From Methanosarcinales archaeon (GTDB taxonomy: Archaea > Halobacteriota > Methanosarcinia > Methanosarcinales > Methanogasteraceae), in contig DAOVGE010000172.1 of NCBI GenBank assembly GCA_030672605.1, forward strand, positions 1 to 7,850: 7,850 nt of DNA, written 5' to 3'. This document shows positions 6,032 to 7,850 of this stretch, piece after piece (position 1 is the first letter of the stretch; each line of letters starts with the position of its first letter). A program made the position numbers and the translations under genes. The notes under the pieces are model-generated. The model was given only the letters and a program-made list of their open reading frames with translations, had not been told where the DNA came from and searched no databases.

Positions 6032-6852
6032 TTTTCCCACCACATAACTGCACTCTTAGTCTTGCTCTCTCTACGGTAAATGCCATCCACAGCATTCTTT
6101 ACAATATAATCCTTGATCATTCTCTTAATTCTCGGCGTAATTTCCGTATACAGATCAAACAAGTACTCATAATAATCTATAGCGTCATTTACCGATTTCT
6201 CAAAGGTATACGCCGAATCTATGACGTTTACGTTCGCATAGATCCCTCTGGTGTACAGGATATTGTAGATGTAGATGTAGTCTATCCCAAAATTATACTC
6301 CTTATTCATAATCCTGGACCACATATCGCGATCAAGATCATCTGTAAGTCCTGCGTGAAGAATCGCACAACAATATCTTCTTGACGCATCGTGTATTCTC
6401 CTCAATTGCTTGCAGATATCATCAAACTGCCAGAGGACATTTGACGTAACAACGAGGTCGAATCTCGCCCTGATTTCGGAATCATCAACCTCCTGCCAGG
6501 TCTTATTCAATGTCTCGATATTCTTAATCCCGGCTTCAACTGCGCTCTCGTTCAGAACGTTGAGCAGTCCCTTCGAGGGGTCCAGTGCGACTACTCGGTC
6601 AACCAGTTTTGCGAGGGGTATAGCGAGCGTTCCAGGACCGCAACCGTTATCCAGAACCTCAAAATCAGGTTTTATGATACTTTTCAGTACATCTATCATC
6701 TGCTCGCCGTACTTGAAACCATCTCTCTTTATCGTGTCGCTATATTCCTCTGCCCCTCGGTCCCAGAGCTCTACTCCAACGTCTTTGCGATATTTCGCCA
6801 GGACAGAGTCCTTTCGTGCATCTATCCAGAGTTGTTCCCAGTTTATTTCCAT
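6028..6852 (-). CDS. class I SAM-dependent methyltransferase
   Basis: A 274-residue cytoplasmic enzyme of the Rossmann-fold SAM methyltransferase class. Motif I is VLDNGCGPGTLAIPLA (66-81). The acidic residue after strand 2 is D91 in VVALDPS (87-93), and motif IV is FDLVVTSNVLW (131-141). An N-terminal helical cap (1-60) includes MEINWEQLWIDARK and ELWDRGAEEY. The C-terminal part (about 190-260) is rich in Tyr and Ile and probably covers the acceptor site. From memory, similar proteins occur next to metal-uptake genes in methanogens; this was not checked. The acceptor could be a small molecule, a peptide or a protein. The ATG at 6852 lies 26 nt after the SBP4 stop; the ribosome site is weak (AGG about 8 nt upstream). 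Its stop overlaps the radical SAM start. The coding DNA of the second half is noticeably AT-rich compared with the permease gene. Confidence 0.88.
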   Translation of the reverse strand: MEINWEQLWIDARKDSVLAKYRKDVGVELWDRGAEEYSDTIKRDGFKYGEQMIDVLKSIIKPDFEVLDNGCGPGTLAIPLAKLVDRVVALDPSKGLLNVLNESAVEAGIKNIETLNKTWQEVDDSEIRARFDLVVTSNVLWQFDDICKQLRRIHDASRRYCCAILHAGLTDDLDRDMWSRIMNKEYNFGIDYIYIYNILYTRGIYANVNVIDSAYTFEKSVNDAIDYYEYLFDLYTEITPRIKRMIKDYIVKNAVDGIYRRESKTKSAVMWWEK

Positions 6853-6878
6853 TCAATGCGCCTATTGTTCCTTTGTTT

Positions 6879-7850
6879 TCAGTCTTCTATCGGCGGATAC
6901 ACAAATACGCCATGCTCGCTTAAGTCGTAATCTATCCCCAGAAATTCTGTCAGGTATTCCTGGTGCATCGCCTGGGGGTCGAGGTCATAAAAGAGCTCGG
7001 GGTGGAACCATTTTGCCATATACGCAACGCTAACATAGTAATACGTGCCAAAAAGACTGAAAGTATTCATATAGACCGCTTCATCCTCTATGGCAGAGAC
7101 GTGAGCCAGTTCAGTCCGACTGAGAACTGCATCTCGTGCTGCTTTTATGTCTGATGGGTCATCTGTGTCATAACCAGCCCCATAAGGCGCCCACTTCAAG
7201 AATATCTCCGGGTCCTGTTCGATCACCCACTCGGCATCAACTGTAACAATGCCGGACCACTCAGACGATCCTCCGGTTAGATCGGCGGCGATATTCCTGC
7301 CACCAGCAAGCGCAATCGTTTCGTCATCACTTGATGTAAGGTAATCTGTGTACTCATAGTACACGCGAGGTTTATCCTCTTCAGAAAGACTTTCTGTCTT
7401 CTCAAGTATCTGACTCATGCATTCGTCACAGAAATTGATATACGCCCCCGCTTCATCCCTCCTGTCGAGAACGTATCCCAATTTTGCGGTATCTTCCCGG
7501 AGCCCCGTCGGTCGATAGAAATCCAGGCACAGGATTGGTATACCTACCTCTCCAAGCTTTTCATCGAGTTCTGGCGCATGCGTTGCATATATGAGGTACA
7601 GGTCGGGGTCGAGTTCGAATATCGCTTCAATATCCGGTTCATTATGTCCGGCACCAAATCCCCCGACTGGCGGTAACTCACTCAATTCCGGATATGCGGT
7701 TCCCTGAGTTGTTATCCAGCTACCTACGCCAACCACTGTATCCACGGCTTTAAGCACCATGACGCCTTCTGCCTGATTGCCAGAGCCGACAATTATCCGT
7801 TCCAGTGGCTTGTTCAGTGTTACTATTTTATCCGCAGAATCAAGAACCGT
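6879..7850 (-). CDS. SBP4: substrate-binding protein (Peripla_BP_2 type), N-terminus cut by window edge
   Basis: The frame is open through the right edge, so 323 C-terminal residues are visible. An internal ATG at 7760 is not the true start, because the family sequence continues upstream of it: TVLDSADKIVTLNKPLERII begins at the edge and is a typical beginning of the binding domain. Counting from the edge, VVGVGSW is at 39-45, PDIEAIFELDPDLYLIYAT at 72-90, a linking helix near 132-158, GGRNIAADLTG at 183-193, VTVDAEWVIEQDPEIF at 202-217, and the shared tail YMAKWFHPELFYDLDP (277-292) with GVFVYPPIED at the end. The signal peptide and any dockerin-like module lie outside the window. Tail and core are closest in pattern to SBP2 and SBP3. 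It is followed after 26 nt by the methyltransferase gene. Probably a further receptor for the same uptake system; ligand unknown. Confidence 0.92.
   Translation of the reverse strand, partial: TVLDSADKIVTLNKPLERIIVGSGNQAEGVMVLKAVDTVVGVGSWITTQGTAYPELSELPPVGGFGAGHNEPDIEAIFELDPDLYLIYATHAPELDEKLGEVGIPILCLDFYRPTGLREDTAKLGYVLDRRDEAGAYINFCDECMSQILEKTESLSEEDKPRVYYEYTDYLTSSDDETIALAGGRNIAADLTGGSSEWSGIVTVDAEWVIEQDPEIFLKWAPYGAGYDTDDPSDIKAARDAVLSRTELAHVSAIEDEAVYMNTFSLFGTYYYVSVAYMAKWFHPELFYDLDPQAMHQEYLTEFLGIDYDLSEHGVFVYPPIED

Overview
All genes lie on the minus strand and read from high to low coordinates as one apparent operon: substrate-binding protein 4 (SBP4, cut at the right edge), class I SAM methyltransferase, radical SAM protein, SBP3, SBP2, SBP1, then a FecCD-type membrane permease (cut at the left edge). 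Gaps are short (26, -4, 22, 29 and 3 nt). The exception is a 124-nt leader between the radical SAM gene and SBP3. No promoter is visible inside the window, so the main one probably lies beyond 7850. The expected ATPase gene would lie beyond position 1.

The organism is most likely a euryarchaeon. Evidence: GGAGG/GAGGTG ribosome-binding sites with 7-8 nt spacing, secreted proteins whose signal peptides carry no bacterial lipobox, ATA and AGA/AGG codons throughout, and dockerin-type modules on transport proteins. From memory the combination suggests the methanogen/ANME-1/Syntrophoarchaeum/Archaeoglobus side of the Euryarchaeota; this was not checked by any search.

The best-supported role is import of a metal complex (siderophore, corrinoid, heme or other metal chelate) by an ABC transporter of the BtuCDF/FecBCD class. 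Three of the four binding proteins carry an N-terminal dockerin-like domain directly after the signal peptide, with no lipid anchor and no membrane anchor. I infer that they are held at the cell surface by a cohesin-bearing partner encoded elsewhere. The 180-bp DNA encoding this domain is about 90% identical between the three genes, while the ligand-binding parts have diverged strongly. The transporter would thus have one shared docking module and several receptors.

The translationally coupled methyltransferase and radical SAM genes sit between receptor genes. They may make or modify the imported ligand, but no precursor peptide or other biosynthetic gene is visible. SBP1, next to the permease, is the most divergent receptor and has ten cysteines.
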